Made by a program: the position numbers and the translations under genes. From positions 1-6,790 of the forward strand of contig CANQUR010000089.1 of NCBI GenBank assembly GCA_947627075.1: a stretch of 6,790 bases of DNA. The letters run 5' to 3'. The DNA comes from an uncultured Clostridia bacterium (GTDB lineage: Bacteria > Bacillota > Clostridia > Christensenellales > Pumilibacteraceae). Under the pieces are notes generated by a model. It saw only the letters and a list, made by a program, of their open reading frames with translations, was not told the origin of the DNA and made no database searches. Shown here piece by piece: positions 1-6,250 of this stretch. Each line of letters starts with the position of its first letter. The stretch's first letter is position 1.

Positions 1-76
1 CATTACCACCTTTTAAGACTTCAATAAGTTTAGCTGAGAAAGGAATAGCTGTTCCAGCTCCTCTAGAAGTAATAAT
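1..76 (-). other. DJ-1/PfpI family C-terminal fragment fused in frame to dnaK (probable chimeric junction)
   Basis: Residues 85-109 of the dnaK frame contain IITSRGAGTAIPFSAKLIEV, then LKGGN at the edge. The pattern T-S-R-G-x-G-T followed by an F-(x)-(A/x)-K-L-(I/V)-E helix and a KG turn is the C-terminal signature of the DJ-1/YajL/ThiJ family (human DJ-1 has TSRGPGT, E. coli YajL TSQGPGT). DJ-1 proteins are small cytosolic proteins linked to oxidative stress and glycation; their catalytic cysteine region would lie upstream of this fragment and is not present. The fragment has no start of its own and uses A/T-ending codons almost throughout (23 of 25), unlike the dnaK part. It is probably sequence from another locus or organism. 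The family call rests on a short stretch recognised by eye. Confidence 0.75.
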
Positions 77-328
77 TTTATCGTCTATAACTACTTTGTG
101 GTCGGTGCCCATCTCCCTCTTTATGGAAGAAACAGTCCTGTCCGCATTTGCGATAGCTTGACGCTTTGCCACGCTACCCACAAGACGTTCGCCGTCCTTT
201 GCAAAACCGACTACTGACGGAGTGGTCCTGCTACCCTCGGAATTGGGGATAACGACGGGATCGCCGCCTTCCAAAACCGCTACGCACGAATTTGTCGTGC
301 CAAGGTCAATACCTATAATTTTACTCAT
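1..328 (-). CDS. dnaK: DnaK (Hsp70) chaperone, N-terminal part, joined in frame to a foreign tail; runs off left edge
   Basis: DnaK is the ATP-driven cytosolic Hsp70 that binds exposed hydrophobic peptides and works with DnaJ and GrpE. The start is the ATG at 328-326, with AGGAGG at 339-344 and a 10-base spacer. Of the 109 codons visible, residues 1-77 are unmistakable DnaK: the phosphate-binding loop IGIDLGTTNSCVAV (5-18), then VVIPNSEGSRTTPSVV (25-40), GERLVGSVAKRQA (46-58) and the IKREMGTDHK stretch (69-78). The gene is third in the hrcA-grpE-dnaK unit, 27 bases after grpE. After KVVIDDK (78-84) the usual DnaK continuation of the type YTPQEISAMIL is absent. Residues 85-109 instead resemble the C-terminus of DJ-1/PfpI proteins, and third-position G/C drops sharply. 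The gene is therefore incomplete and chimeric as presented. The DnaK identity of residues 1-77 is near certain; the tail does not belong to a normal DnaK. Confidence 0.93.
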   Translation of the reverse strand, partial: MSKIIGIDLGTTNSCVAVLEGGDPVVIPNSEGSRTTPSVVGFAKDGERLVGSVAKRQAIANADRTVSSIKREMGTDHKVVIDDKIITSRGAGTAIPFSAKLIEVLKGGN

Positions 329-355
329 ATTCTTTAATCCTCCTATTATTTCACT

Positions 356-940
356 TTATTTTCCTACTATAACTACGGCGTGGCGTAAAACGCGATCGCC
401 GATCTTGTAGCCTTGTTGATAAACCTTTATGACTTTTCCCTTGTCCTCTTCCGCCGCGTCCTCTTCCATTACGGCGTTGTGCAGATTTGGATCGAAGGGA
501 AGTCCTTGCGCCTCTATTTTTGTGACGTTAAAGCTCGTCAATAGGTCGCCCAGTTGCCTGTCTATTATTTGCAGACCGTCGAGCGTACTCTTGTCCTTTA
601 TCATAGCCTTCGCTTGTTCGATAGCGTCGAGCACGGGCAAGATCTTTTCGAGCACGTCCACCGCTCCGTCCGTCCTTACGCGCTTGTTAGTTTCGTTGGT
701 GCGACGGCGATAATTATCGAATTCCGCTTGAAGCCTTTGAGCTTGCGCCGTCATTTCGTCGGCTTTGAGCTTTTGCTTTTCCGCTTCGACCTTGGCTTCG
801 GCAAGAGAGGTCGCCAAGCTGTCCGCCTCCTTTTGCATCGCGTCAAAGTCGTCCTTGAACATTCTGACCGTTTCGGGTTCTTTTATTTCGCTCTCCTCGG
901 TCTTTTTTTCCTGTTCGTTGTCAATCTTTTTCTTTGCCAT
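356..940 (-). CDS. grpE: GrpE, nucleotide exchange factor for DnaK
   Basis: GrpE is a homodimeric cytosolic cochaperone that opens the DnaK nucleotide-binding domain to release ADP and so drives the DnaK-DnaJ cycle. The 194-residue product has the usual layout: a charged, disordered N-terminus (about 1-30), a long coiled-coil region rich in A, E, K and Q (about 30-80) ending in the conserved AEFDNYRRRT, a four-helix dimer region, and the C-terminal beta domain with GLPFDPNLHNAVMEED and QGYKIGDRVLRHAVVIVGK, which close the GrpE family signature. The length is normal. The ATG at 940 has AGGAG at 950-954 with a 9-base spacer. The gene lies 23 bases after hrcA and 27 bases before dnaK, so it is cotranscribed under HrcA/CIRCE control. 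Nothing looks broken. Confidence 0.97.
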   Translation of the reverse strand: MAKKKIDNEQEKKTEESEIKEPETVRMFKDDFDAMQKEADSLATSLAEAKVEAEKQKLKADEMTAQAQRLQAEFDNYRRRTNETNKRVRTDGAVDVLEKILPVLDAIEQAKAMIKDKSTLDGLQIIDRQLGDLLTSFNVTKIEAQGLPFDPNLHNAVMEEDAAEEDKGKVIKVYQQGYKIGDRVLRHAVVIVGK

Positions 941-963
941 ATATATAAACTCCTGTTATTGTC

Positions 964-1971
964 CTAATTATCGTCGTCCTTGTCGAGAGCGCCTATCGCC
1001 TTGCCTATGCAATCGAGCACGGAAATCACCTTGCTGTAATCCATACGCATCGGACCTATAACGCCCGCATTTCCCACTCCGGCTTCTCCGAGGTCGATGG
1101 ACGCAGTCACGATCGCACAGTCCGGCATTCCAACTTCCTCGCCTATCTTTATGGTCAAGTCCATGTTGCCGCTTTTTAGCACGGGATAAAGCTTTTCCTT
1201 GCTGTCAAGCACGGCAAGCATTGCCCTTGCCTTTTCAAGGTCGTTGAATTCGGGCTGATCGAGGATCTTGCTCGAACCTTCGACGGTGATGTCGGCGTCG
1301 GAGACTTCATAGCTTTTGAGGATGGCTATTATGGCGTCGAAGATACGTTTGTATTCGCGATGAACGTCGCTTACCACCTTGCCCGAAGTTATTTCCGAAA
1401 TGCGTTTGCCCGCAAACAGCGAGGTCGCGAATTTGCCGGCGTCGTCGAAGTATACGTCATCGAGCTCCTCGGCTACGTTCGCCGTAGTGTCTTTGATTAT
1501 GCTATGGTCGGTAACGATGATAAACAGCGCGACGGTGGGCATTATCTTGACTATTTTTATATTTGTGATGACGTCATCTCGAATGTCGTCCATATAAGCC
1601 ACCGAGGTAAGGTTTGTTATCTCGCTTATGACTTTGGCGGTGCTCTTTACCACCTCGTCGATGTCTTTCAGCTTTCGTCCGAAATATTTCTTTACGACGC
1701 CTATCTCGCTCCTTGTGAGTTTGCGTCTGGGCATAAGCTTATCGACATATAATCTGTACGCGTCCGCGGTGGGTACTCGTCCGCTCGACACATGAGGCTG
1801 TACGAGATATCCCATATCTTCGAGCGAGGCAAGCTCGTTGCGAATGGTGGCGCTCGAAAGCTCGGGCAAATACTTTTCCCTTATCTCCGAGCTCGAAATA
1901 GGTTCGCAACTCTCTATGTAGCTATCCACTACCGCTTTGAGTATTCGCTCCTTTCTTCCCGATAATGCCAT
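964..1971 (-). CDS. hrcA: HrcA, heat-inducible transcription repressor
   Basis: HrcA is the dimeric repressor of class I heat-shock genes in Bacillota. It binds CIRCE (TTAGCACTC-N9-GAGTGCTAA) and depends on GroEL for active folding, which couples repression to chaperone supply. The 335-residue product begins with a winged helix-turn-helix domain (about 1-78), containing SSATIRNELASLEDMGYLVQ (39-58) and SSGRVPTADAYRLYVDKLM (62-80), both highly characteristic. A dimerisation/GAF-like region follows, and the C-terminus has the conserved GVIGPMRMDYSKVISVLD stretch. The ATG at 1971 is supported by GGAGG at 1979-1983 with a 7-base spacer. The gene opens the hrcA-grpE-dnaK unit and sits directly behind its own operator, so it should be autoregulated. 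The length is typical for the family and no key region is missing. Confidence 0.97.
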   Translation of the reverse strand: MALSGRKERILKAVVDSYIESCEPISSSEIREKYLPELSSATIRNELASLEDMGYLVQPHVSSGRVPTADAYRLYVDKLMPRRKLTRSEIGVVKKYFGRKLKDIDEVVKSTAKVISEITNLTSVAYMDDIRDDVITNIKIVKIMPTVALFIIVTDHSIIKDTTANVAEELDDVYFDDAGKFATSLFAGKRISEITSGKVVSDVHREYKRIFDAIIAILKSYEVSDADITVEGSSKILDQPEFNDLEKARAMLAVLDSKEKLYPVLKSGNMDLTIKIGEEVGMPDCAIVTASIDLGEAGVGNAGVIGPMRMDYSKVISVLDCIGKAIGALDKDDDN

Positions 1972-1988
1972 AATGGCGCCTCCGTGAT

Positions 1989-2022
1989 TTTTAGCAATCT
2001 ATTCGAGGAATTGTTAGCACTC
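1989..2022 (-). promoter_or_regulatory. Two additional HrcA half-sites in the hrcA leader
   Basis: On the plus strand TTAGCAATC lies at 1991-1999 and a perfect TTAGCACTC at 2014-2022. Each matches one arm of CIRCE, but neither has a good partner at the standard 9-base spacing: opposite 1991-1999 the best is AATTGTTAG (5 of 9), and opposite 2014-2022 it is worse. With the full CIRCE at 2038 they form a ladder of same-direction half-sites spaced 23 and 24 bases apart. The 1989-1999 arm is an 11-base perfect inverted partner of 2056-2066. They may be auxiliary operator contacts or remnants of a duplicated operator; function is inferred only. Confidence 0.55.
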
Positions 2023-2037
2023 ACCGCCCCTATGCTG

Positions 2038-2064
2038 TTAGCACTCTCTTCTTTCGATTGCTAA
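2038..2064 (-). promoter_or_regulatory. CIRCE operator for HrcA
   Basis: TTAGCACTC (2038-2046), nine bases, then GATTGCTAA (2056-2064) matches the CIRCE consensus TTAGCACTC-N9-GAGTGCTAA at 17 of 18 arm positions. The element begins 3 bases downstream of the -10 hexamer, so it covers the expected transcription start and HrcA binding there would block the promoter. It lies 66 bases upstream of the hrcA start codon. The position and the repressor gene next door make the assignment very secure. Confidence 0.95.
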
Positions 2065-2067
2065 AAT

Positions 2068-2096
2068 ATGATAACACCGTTTTTTCGGTTTGTCAA
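2068..2096 (-). promoter_or_regulatory. Sigma-A type promoter of hrcA-grpE-dnaK
   Basis: On the minus strand the -35 box TTGACA (2091-2096, perfect) is followed by exactly 17 bases and then TATCAT (2068-2073, 5 of 6 matches to TATAAT). Immediately upstream, 2101-2128 is a run of A and T tracts resembling an UP element. Transcription should start near 2061, inside the CIRCE element, giving a leader of about 90 bases. Confidence 0.9.
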
Positions 2097-2212
2097 GCGT
2101 TTTTCGGAAAATTTTGTAAATTTTTTTTGAGGATCGTTTTTTACGCCATTCGGACAGGAGCTTATTAGGTAAACGAGCTCATTTAATTCCCGGCTCCTTC
2201 CTTATTACAAAC

Positions 2213-2240
2213 AAAAAAACCGAGCCGAAAAAGCACGGTT
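2213..2240 (-). terminator. Probable rho-independent terminator after lepA-hemW
   Basis: Read on the minus strand, AACCG (2240-2236) pairs with CGGTT (2222-2218). A T-T mismatch and an inner GC/GC pair follow, with a 7-base loop. Seven T residues (2219-2213) follow the CGG of the second arm, two of which are also its last paired bases. The stem is short and imperfect, but the T run and the position about 100 bases past the hemW stop and upstream of the hrcA promoter fit a terminator separating the two units. Confidence 0.65.
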
Positions 2241-2341
2241 ATTATGTTCCGAAAGCAAGTCTTTTCCCGCGCAAAAAGAGCGGTCGCAAATTGCTTCGGT
2301 TAATGTTATTAGCTTGAAAATCGCCAAAAACGACCGATTTT

Positions 2342-3412
2342 TCATATTAAATTGCATATTATGTCATTCATAATATAGAAGGCGTTATCATTAAGTCGAA
2401 GATTTTTGCCCTCCTTTATCATAAATCCCTGCCTTATATATTCCGTTATCTCCTTGCCTTTTGCCGTCATCAAATCAACTCCGTAGCCATTCAAGCGATC
2501 GAGGTCTATCCCCTTTGCCGTACGAAGCGCGAGCATGATATATTCCTCCGCGGCGTCGCTTTTTTCGACGAAGCGTTCGCAATTCCCGAGGATATATTTG
2601 TCGATATTATCATCGTTTGCCAGGCGTTTGCCGTCAAGCAATGAATGGGCGGAAATGCCGAAACCGTAGTATTCAGTTAGGTCCCAATAAGCGGAATTAT
2701 GACGACTGTACATTCCGTCTTTGCAAAAGTTGCTGACCTCATAACGGTCGTATCCGCGGCTTATAAGAAATCTATATGCCGAGTCATAGAAGTCGGCTTC
2801 AAGGTCGTCATCCGCGGCAAATCCCGACTCATAAAGCGGCGTGCCCTCCTCCACTTTGAGCGCATACAAAGAGATGTGCGGAGCGTTCAAGCTTACCGCA
2901 AGTTCGAGCGAGGAAAGCAGATCGGCTTCGTTTTGCCCCGGCAATCCGAGCATAAGATCGAGACTTTTGTTGGGTATTTTTTCGAGCAATTTCCAAGCTC
3001 TCAAAAAACCCGCCTTGTCGTGCGGGCGATTTATCTTTTTGAGCAGGTCGTCGTTGTCGGTCTGCAAGCCGATACTGACTCGATTTACTTTTGCCGAAAT
3101 TATCTCGCTTACAAAATCCTCGGTGACAGAGTCGGGATTGCATTCCACCGTAATTTCCGCGTCCGCTCCGACTGCGCATTTTTCGAAAATATGCGACAAA
3201 ATATCGCTTATCGCGCCGCGATACAAAACCGAAGGCGTTCCGCCCCCTATATATATGGTAGATATATCTTCGCCTTTTATCGGACGTTCGTCCATTTCCC
3301 GTTTAAGCGCATCAACATAAAGGTGCATTTTTTCATGCGGCATTCCGGACACGAAAGAGCAATACGTGCACCTTTTTGCGCAAAACGGTATGTGAATATA
3401 TATTCCTCTCAT
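2342..3412 (-). CDS. hemW: HemW, radical SAM heme chaperone-like protein
   Basis: HemW is a radical SAM protein of the HemN-like family that binds heme and is thought to deliver it to client proteins; it was long annotated as oxygen-independent coproporphyrinogen III oxidase. The 356-residue product starts with YIHIPFC and a CX3CX2C 4Fe-4S motif (C11, C15, C18). The position two after the third cysteine is F rather than the fourth Cys of true HemN, which points to HemW. The SAM-binding GGGTPS is at 56-61, followed by RVSIGLQ, LDLMLGLPGQ, HISLYALKVEEGTP and RYEVSNF...RHNSAYW, and then the HemN C-terminal region (AEEYIMLALRTAKGID). The start ATG shares its A with the lepA TAA stop (TAATG) and has no clear ribosome binding site of its own, so translation is probably coupled to lepA. 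lepA-hemW upstream of hrcA is the conserved Firmicutes order. Confidence 0.93.
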   Translation of the reverse strand: MRGIYIHIPFCAKRCTYCSFVSGMPHEKMHLYVDALKREMDERPIKGEDISTIYIGGGTPSVLYRGAISDILSHIFEKCAVGADAEITVECNPDSVTEDFVSEIISAKVNRVSIGLQTDNDDLLKKINRPHDKAGFLRAWKLLEKIPNKSLDLMLGLPGQNEADLLSSLELAVSLNAPHISLYALKVEEGTPLYESGFAADDDLEADFYDSAYRFLISRGYDRYEVSNFCKDGMYSRHNSAYWDLTEYYGFGISAHSLLDGKRLANDDNIDKYILGNCERFVEKSDAAEEYIMLALRTAKGIDLDRLNGYGVDLMTAKGKEITEYIRQGFMIKEGKNLRLNDNAFYIMNDIICNLI

Positions 3413-5214
3413 TATTTGTCGTCGAGCTTCAATACGGACATAAACGCCTCACTGGGGACTTGAACGGTGCCGACTTGTCGCATACGCTTTTTGCCCTCTT
3501 TTTGCTTTTCGAGCAACTTCTTTTTGCGCGAGATATCTCCGCCGTAACACTTTGCAAGCACGTCCTTTCGAAGCGCCTTGACCGTTTCGCGCGCTATTAC
3601 CTTGTTGCCTATGGACGCTTGAATGGGGATCTCGAACATCTGGCGCGGAATGACGTCCTTCAACTTTTCGGCAAGAGCTCTGCCGCGAGCATAAGCCTTG
3701 TCCCTATGGACTATAATGCTCAAAGCGTCGCAAATTTCATTGTTAAGCAAAATGTCCAGCTTAACAAGATCGCTTTCGCGATAGCCCTTTATTTCGTAAT
3801 CGAGGCTGGCATAGCCGCGACTTCGGCTTTTTAACGAATCGAAAAAGTCGTAAACTATCTCGTTGAGCGGGATAATATAATGAAGCCTTACGCGAGTCTT
3901 GTCGAGATAGACCATATCCTTGTATTCGCCTCGCTTTTCTTGACACAGCTCCATTATGGCGCCGATATATTCGGGCGGAGTGTAAATGTCCGCGGCGACG
4001 ATAGGCTCCTCGATATGATCTGTTTCCTGCACCGACGGCAAGTTGCTCGGATTTGTGACCGTCACCACTTCGCCATTCGTTTTATACACCTTATAATTTA
4101 CGCTCGGAGCGGTAGTGATAAGGTCGAGGTCAAATTCGCGTTCAAGCCTTTCCTCGATTATCTCCATGTGGAGCAAGCCCAAAAAGCCGCATCTGAACCC
4201 AAAACCGAGCGCCGCGGAATTTTCTTGTTCGAAAAACAGCGCCGCGTCATTGAGCTTCAATCTTTCAAGCGCGTCGCGAAGGTCGTTGTACTTCGAGCCG
4301 TCCGCGGGGAAAATGCCGCAATAGACGACGGGCAACACCTTTTTGTAGCCGGGACACGGTTCGAGGCAGGGATCGTCTGCAAAGGTAATGGTATCGCCGG
4401 GCGCCGTTTCGGACACGTTCTTTATGCTTGCGCATATATAACCGACGTCGCCCACCGAAAGCACGTCAATAGGCGTTGGCTTTGGAGTGAAAATGCCGAC
4501 TTCGGTGACATCGTACGTCATTGAGGTCGCCATCATCTTTATCTTGTCGCCTATTTTGACTTTGCCGTCCTTGATGCGGACAAGACAGACCGCGCCCTTA
4601 TAATTGTCGTAGTAGGAATCGAATATAAGCGCTTTGAGCGGAGCATTTTCTTCTCCGCGCGGCGACGGGAAGAAATCCACTATCTTCTCGAGTACTTCGT
4701 TTATATTTATGCCGTCTTTTGCGCTTATGAGCGGCGCTTCTTCTGCATCCAGCCCAATGACCTCCTCGATCTCCTTTTTGACAGCCTCGGGATCGGAGGA
4801 CGGAAGATCTATTTTATTGATCACGGGCAAAACAGTCAGATCGTTATCTATGGCAAGATAGACGTTGGCAAGAGTTTGCGCTTCCACTCCTTGTGTGGCG
4901 TCGACGACAAGTAACGCGCCTTCGCACGCCGCAAGAGAACGACTGACCTCATAGTTGAAGTCGACGTGTCCCGGAGTGTCGATAAGGTTGAGTTCATAAT
5001 CCACTCCGCCTCGCGAATATTTCATTCTGACGGGCGTAAGCTTTATGGTTATGCCGCGCTCGCGCTCTATGTCCATACTGTCGAGAAGTTGATCGGTCAT
5101 GTCGCGAAGGGCAACCGTCCCCGTCTGCTCCATGAGACGATCGGCAAGCGTGGACTTGCCGTGATCGATATGGGCAATGATACAAAAATTTCTTATCTTG
5201 TCAAGTCTGTTCAT
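3412..5214 (-). CDS. lepA: LepA / elongation factor 4, ribosome-associated GTPase
   Basis: LepA (EF4) is a translational GTPase related to EF-G that acts on the ribosome; back-translocation and roles in initiation or 30S assembly have been proposed. The 600-residue product is full length. GTPase motifs are in order: G1 AHIDHGKS (14-21), G2 RGIT (53-56), G3 DTPGH (79-83), G4 NKID (133-136) and G5 SAK (164-166). Domain II and the EF-G-like domains III and V follow (FGFRCGFLGLLHMEI, YKDMVYLDKTRVRLHYIIPL). The LepA-specific C-terminal domain ends with VLAKCYGGDISRKKKLLEKQ and GKKRMRQVGTVQVPSEAFM. There is no EF-G domain IV, which separates it from EF-G. The ATG at 5214 gives the usual N-terminus NRLDKIRNFCIIAHIDHGK. 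The nearest Shine-Dalgarno-like sequence, AAAGGA (5228-5233), is 13 bases away, longer than ideal. It is first in the lepA-hemW unit. Confidence 0.98.
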   Translation of the reverse strand: MNRLDKIRNFCIIAHIDHGKSTLADRLMEQTGTVALRDMTDQLLDSMDIERERGITIKLTPVRMKYSRGGVDYELNLIDTPGHVDFNYEVSRSLAACEGALLVVDATQGVEAQTLANVYLAIDNDLTVLPVINKIDLPSSDPEAVKKEIEEVIGLDAEEAPLISAKDGININEVLEKIVDFFPSPRGEENAPLKALIFDSYYDNYKGAVCLVRIKDGKVKIGDKIKMMATSMTYDVTEVGIFTPKPTPIDVLSVGDVGYICASIKNVSETAPGDTITFADDPCLEPCPGYKKVLPVVYCGIFPADGSKYNDLRDALERLKLNDAALFFEQENSAALGFGFRCGFLGLLHMEIIEERLEREFDLDLITTAPSVNYKVYKTNGEVVTVTNPSNLPSVQETDHIEEPIVAADIYTPPEYIGAIMELCQEKRGEYKDMVYLDKTRVRLHYIIPLNEIVYDFFDSLKSRSRGYASLDYEIKGYRESDLVKLDILLNNEICDALSIIVHRDKAYARGRALAEKLKDVIPRQMFEIPIQASIGNKVIARETVKALRKDVLAKCYGGDISRKKKLLEKQKEGKKRMRQVGTVQVPSEAFMSVLKLDDK

Positions 5215-5288
5215 AAATCAATATATATCCTTTCGGTTCGGCGCGGCAAAATCGCCGATCTGAAGCCTTTACAAATCTTCTACCTATG

Positions 5289-5317
5289 ATTATAGCTTAT
5301 TTAGACCGAAATGGCAA
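5289..5317 (-). promoter_or_regulatory. Sigma-A type promoter of lepA-hemW
   Basis: On the minus strand TTGCCA (5312-5317, 5 of 6 matches to TTGACA) is separated by 17 bases from a perfect TATAAT (5289-5294). The predicted start near 5282 gives a leader of about 68 bases before lepA. It diverges from the promoter at 5356-5384. Confidence 0.8.
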
Positions 5318-5355
5318 ATATTTTGCAATATTAGGGCAAAAAGAATTGAAATTAA

Positions 5356-5384
5356 TTGTCAACGACGAAAATTTATGATACAAT
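5356..5384 (+). promoter_or_regulatory. Sigma-A type promoter of the GDPD gene
   Basis: TTGTCA (5356-5361) and TACAAT (5379-5384) each match consensus at 5 of 6 positions and are exactly 17 bases apart. The expected start near 5391 leaves a leader of about 24 bases with the ribosome binding site AGGAG at 5404-5408. The -35 box lies 38 bases from the -35 box of the divergent lepA promoter. Confidence 0.78.
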
Positions 5385-5414
5385 AACTATATTCATTGAT
5401 TTTAGGAGACTATC

Positions 5415-6152
5415 ATGAAAGGACAATGGCTGCTGAAAAAGCCTATAGCACATAGAGGACTACATACCGACACTTTGCCGGAAAATTCGCTCGGAGCTTT
5501 CCGCAATGCGATCGAGCACGGATTCCCGATCGAACTCGATGTTCACCTCACAGATGATAACGTCGTCGTAGTGTTTCATGACGACACGTTGGGACGCATG
5601 ACGGGCAAAGACGGTTATATAGGCAAAATATCATCAGATTCGTTGCAAAGCTACAAACTGCTCAATGCCGAAGGTAAGCCGACTGAATATAGCATTCCCA
5701 CCTTCGAAGAAGTATTGAGCCTTATAGACGGACAGGTGCCTCTGCTCATCGAAATAAAAAACGAAGGCGCCGTAGGCAATCTCGAGAAAAAGACCGCCGC
5801 TATATTGAGCGGCTACAAAGGCTTGTTTGCGGTCCAATCTTTTAACCCTTACAGTATAAAATACTTCAAGGACCATATGCCGGACGTACCTCGCGGAATA
5901 CTCTCTTGCCTATTTACAAAAGAAATAATCAAAAACTCGTTGAAACGTCATATACTCAAGACCATGAAGTTGAACAAAATGGCAAAACCGGACTTTATAT
6001 CCTATTATGCCGATCACCTACCCAACAGATATGTTTCGAGAGCTCAACTGCCCGTTTTGGCTTGGACTATAAGAAGCAACGAAATGGCTTATAAGGTCAA
6101 AGGCAATGCAAACAATATAATCTTCGAAAAATTCATTCCCGAAAACATATAA
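5415..6152 (+). CDS. Glycerophosphodiester phosphodiesterase (GDPD family, cytosolic)
   Basis: GDPD enzymes hydrolyse glycerophosphodiesters (for example glycerophosphocholine or -ethanolamine) to sn-glycerol 3-phosphate and the alcohol, recycling phospholipid headgroup products. The 245-residue product is the usual size for a single-domain UgpQ-like enzyme. The hallmark motif is intact: AHRGLH with H13 and R14, PENSLGAF (22-29), E40-L-D42 as metal ligands, and FHDDTLGRMTG with the second catalytic H55. IEIKN (112-116) supplies the further acidic ligand E113 and K115. The C-terminus carries the family's LAWTIR and NNIIFEKF stretches. There is no signal peptide or membrane segment, so the enzyme should be cytosolic. 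The ATG at 5415 follows AGGAG with a 6-base spacer. The gene is monocistronic, divergent from lepA, with its own terminator. The exact substrate cannot be told from sequence, so I give no gene symbol. Confidence 0.93.
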   Translation: MKGQWLLKKPIAHRGLHTDTLPENSLGAFRNAIEHGFPIELDVHLTDDNVVVVFHDDTLGRMTGKDGYIGKISSDSLQSYKLLNAEGKPTEYSIPTFEEVLSLIDGQVPLLIEIKNEGAVGNLEKKTAAILSGYKGLFAVQSFNPYSIKYFKDHMPDVPRGILSCLFTKEIIKNSLKRHILKTMKLNKMAKPDFISYYADHLPNRYVSRAQLPVLAWTIRSNEMAYKVKGNANNIIFEKFIPENI

Positions 6153-6170
6153 AAAATTACAAATAACATC

Positions 6171-6207
6171 AAACAATGGAGCAAAAAATCTTTGCTCCAT
6201 TGTTTTT
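6171..6207 (+). terminator. Strong rho-independent terminator of the GDPD gene
   Basis: A perfect 15-base-pair stem, AAACAATGGAGCAAA (6171-6185) with its complement at 6191-6205, encloses a 5-base loop and ends in a run of five T (6203-6207). It begins 19 bases after the GDPD stop. On the minus strand the trailing run is only three T then G, so it should work mainly for the plus-strand gene, although it also faces the convergent gene on the right. Confidence 0.92.
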
Positions 6208-6250
6208 ATTTAAAGATAAAGAATTACAATATCCATAAAAGGATATGAAA

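Noticed and set aside
554..967. A plus-strand frame of 137 codons with hydrophobic stretches opposite grpE
   Set aside because: The apparent leucine/phenylalanine-rich segments are the reverse complement of the lysine/glutamate-rich GrpE coiled coil; there is no independent evidence for a membrane protein.
2014..2040. A second complete CIRCE starting at 2014
   Set aside because: The left arm is perfect but the bases at the 9-base spacing (ATGCTGTTA) match the right arm at only 3 of 9 positions, and shifting the spacing to 7 gives only TGCT. I call it a half-site only.
2167..2184. A tiny minus-strand ORF (ATG at 2184-2182, five codons) preceded by GGAAGGAG
   Set aside because: It is too short to support as a gene or as a leader peptide, has no attenuator-like pairing with the next gene, and lies upstream of the hrcA promoter.
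2699..3463. A 254-codon open frame on the plus strand opposite hemW
   Set aside because: It lies entirely antisense to hemW and the end of lepA, whose products carry clear family motifs. The antisense translation shows no recognisable domain and no ribosome binding site precedes it, so it is a by-product of codon usage.
3880..4524. A 214-codon open frame on the plus strand opposite lepA
   Set aside because: It is antisense to the conserved middle of lepA, shows no domain or start signal, and its length follows from the lepA codon pattern.
5357..5362. A perfect TTGACA on the minus strand as an upstream lepA promoter
   Set aside because: Seventeen bases downstream there is TTGCCC, not a -10 box, and the nearest TAATAT is about 23 bases away. 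The promoter at 5289-5317 is far better.
6229..6246. A hairpin ATATCC/GGATAT just after the minus-strand gene at the right edge as its terminator
   Set aside because: The six-base stem is A/T-rich and no T run follows on the minus strand.
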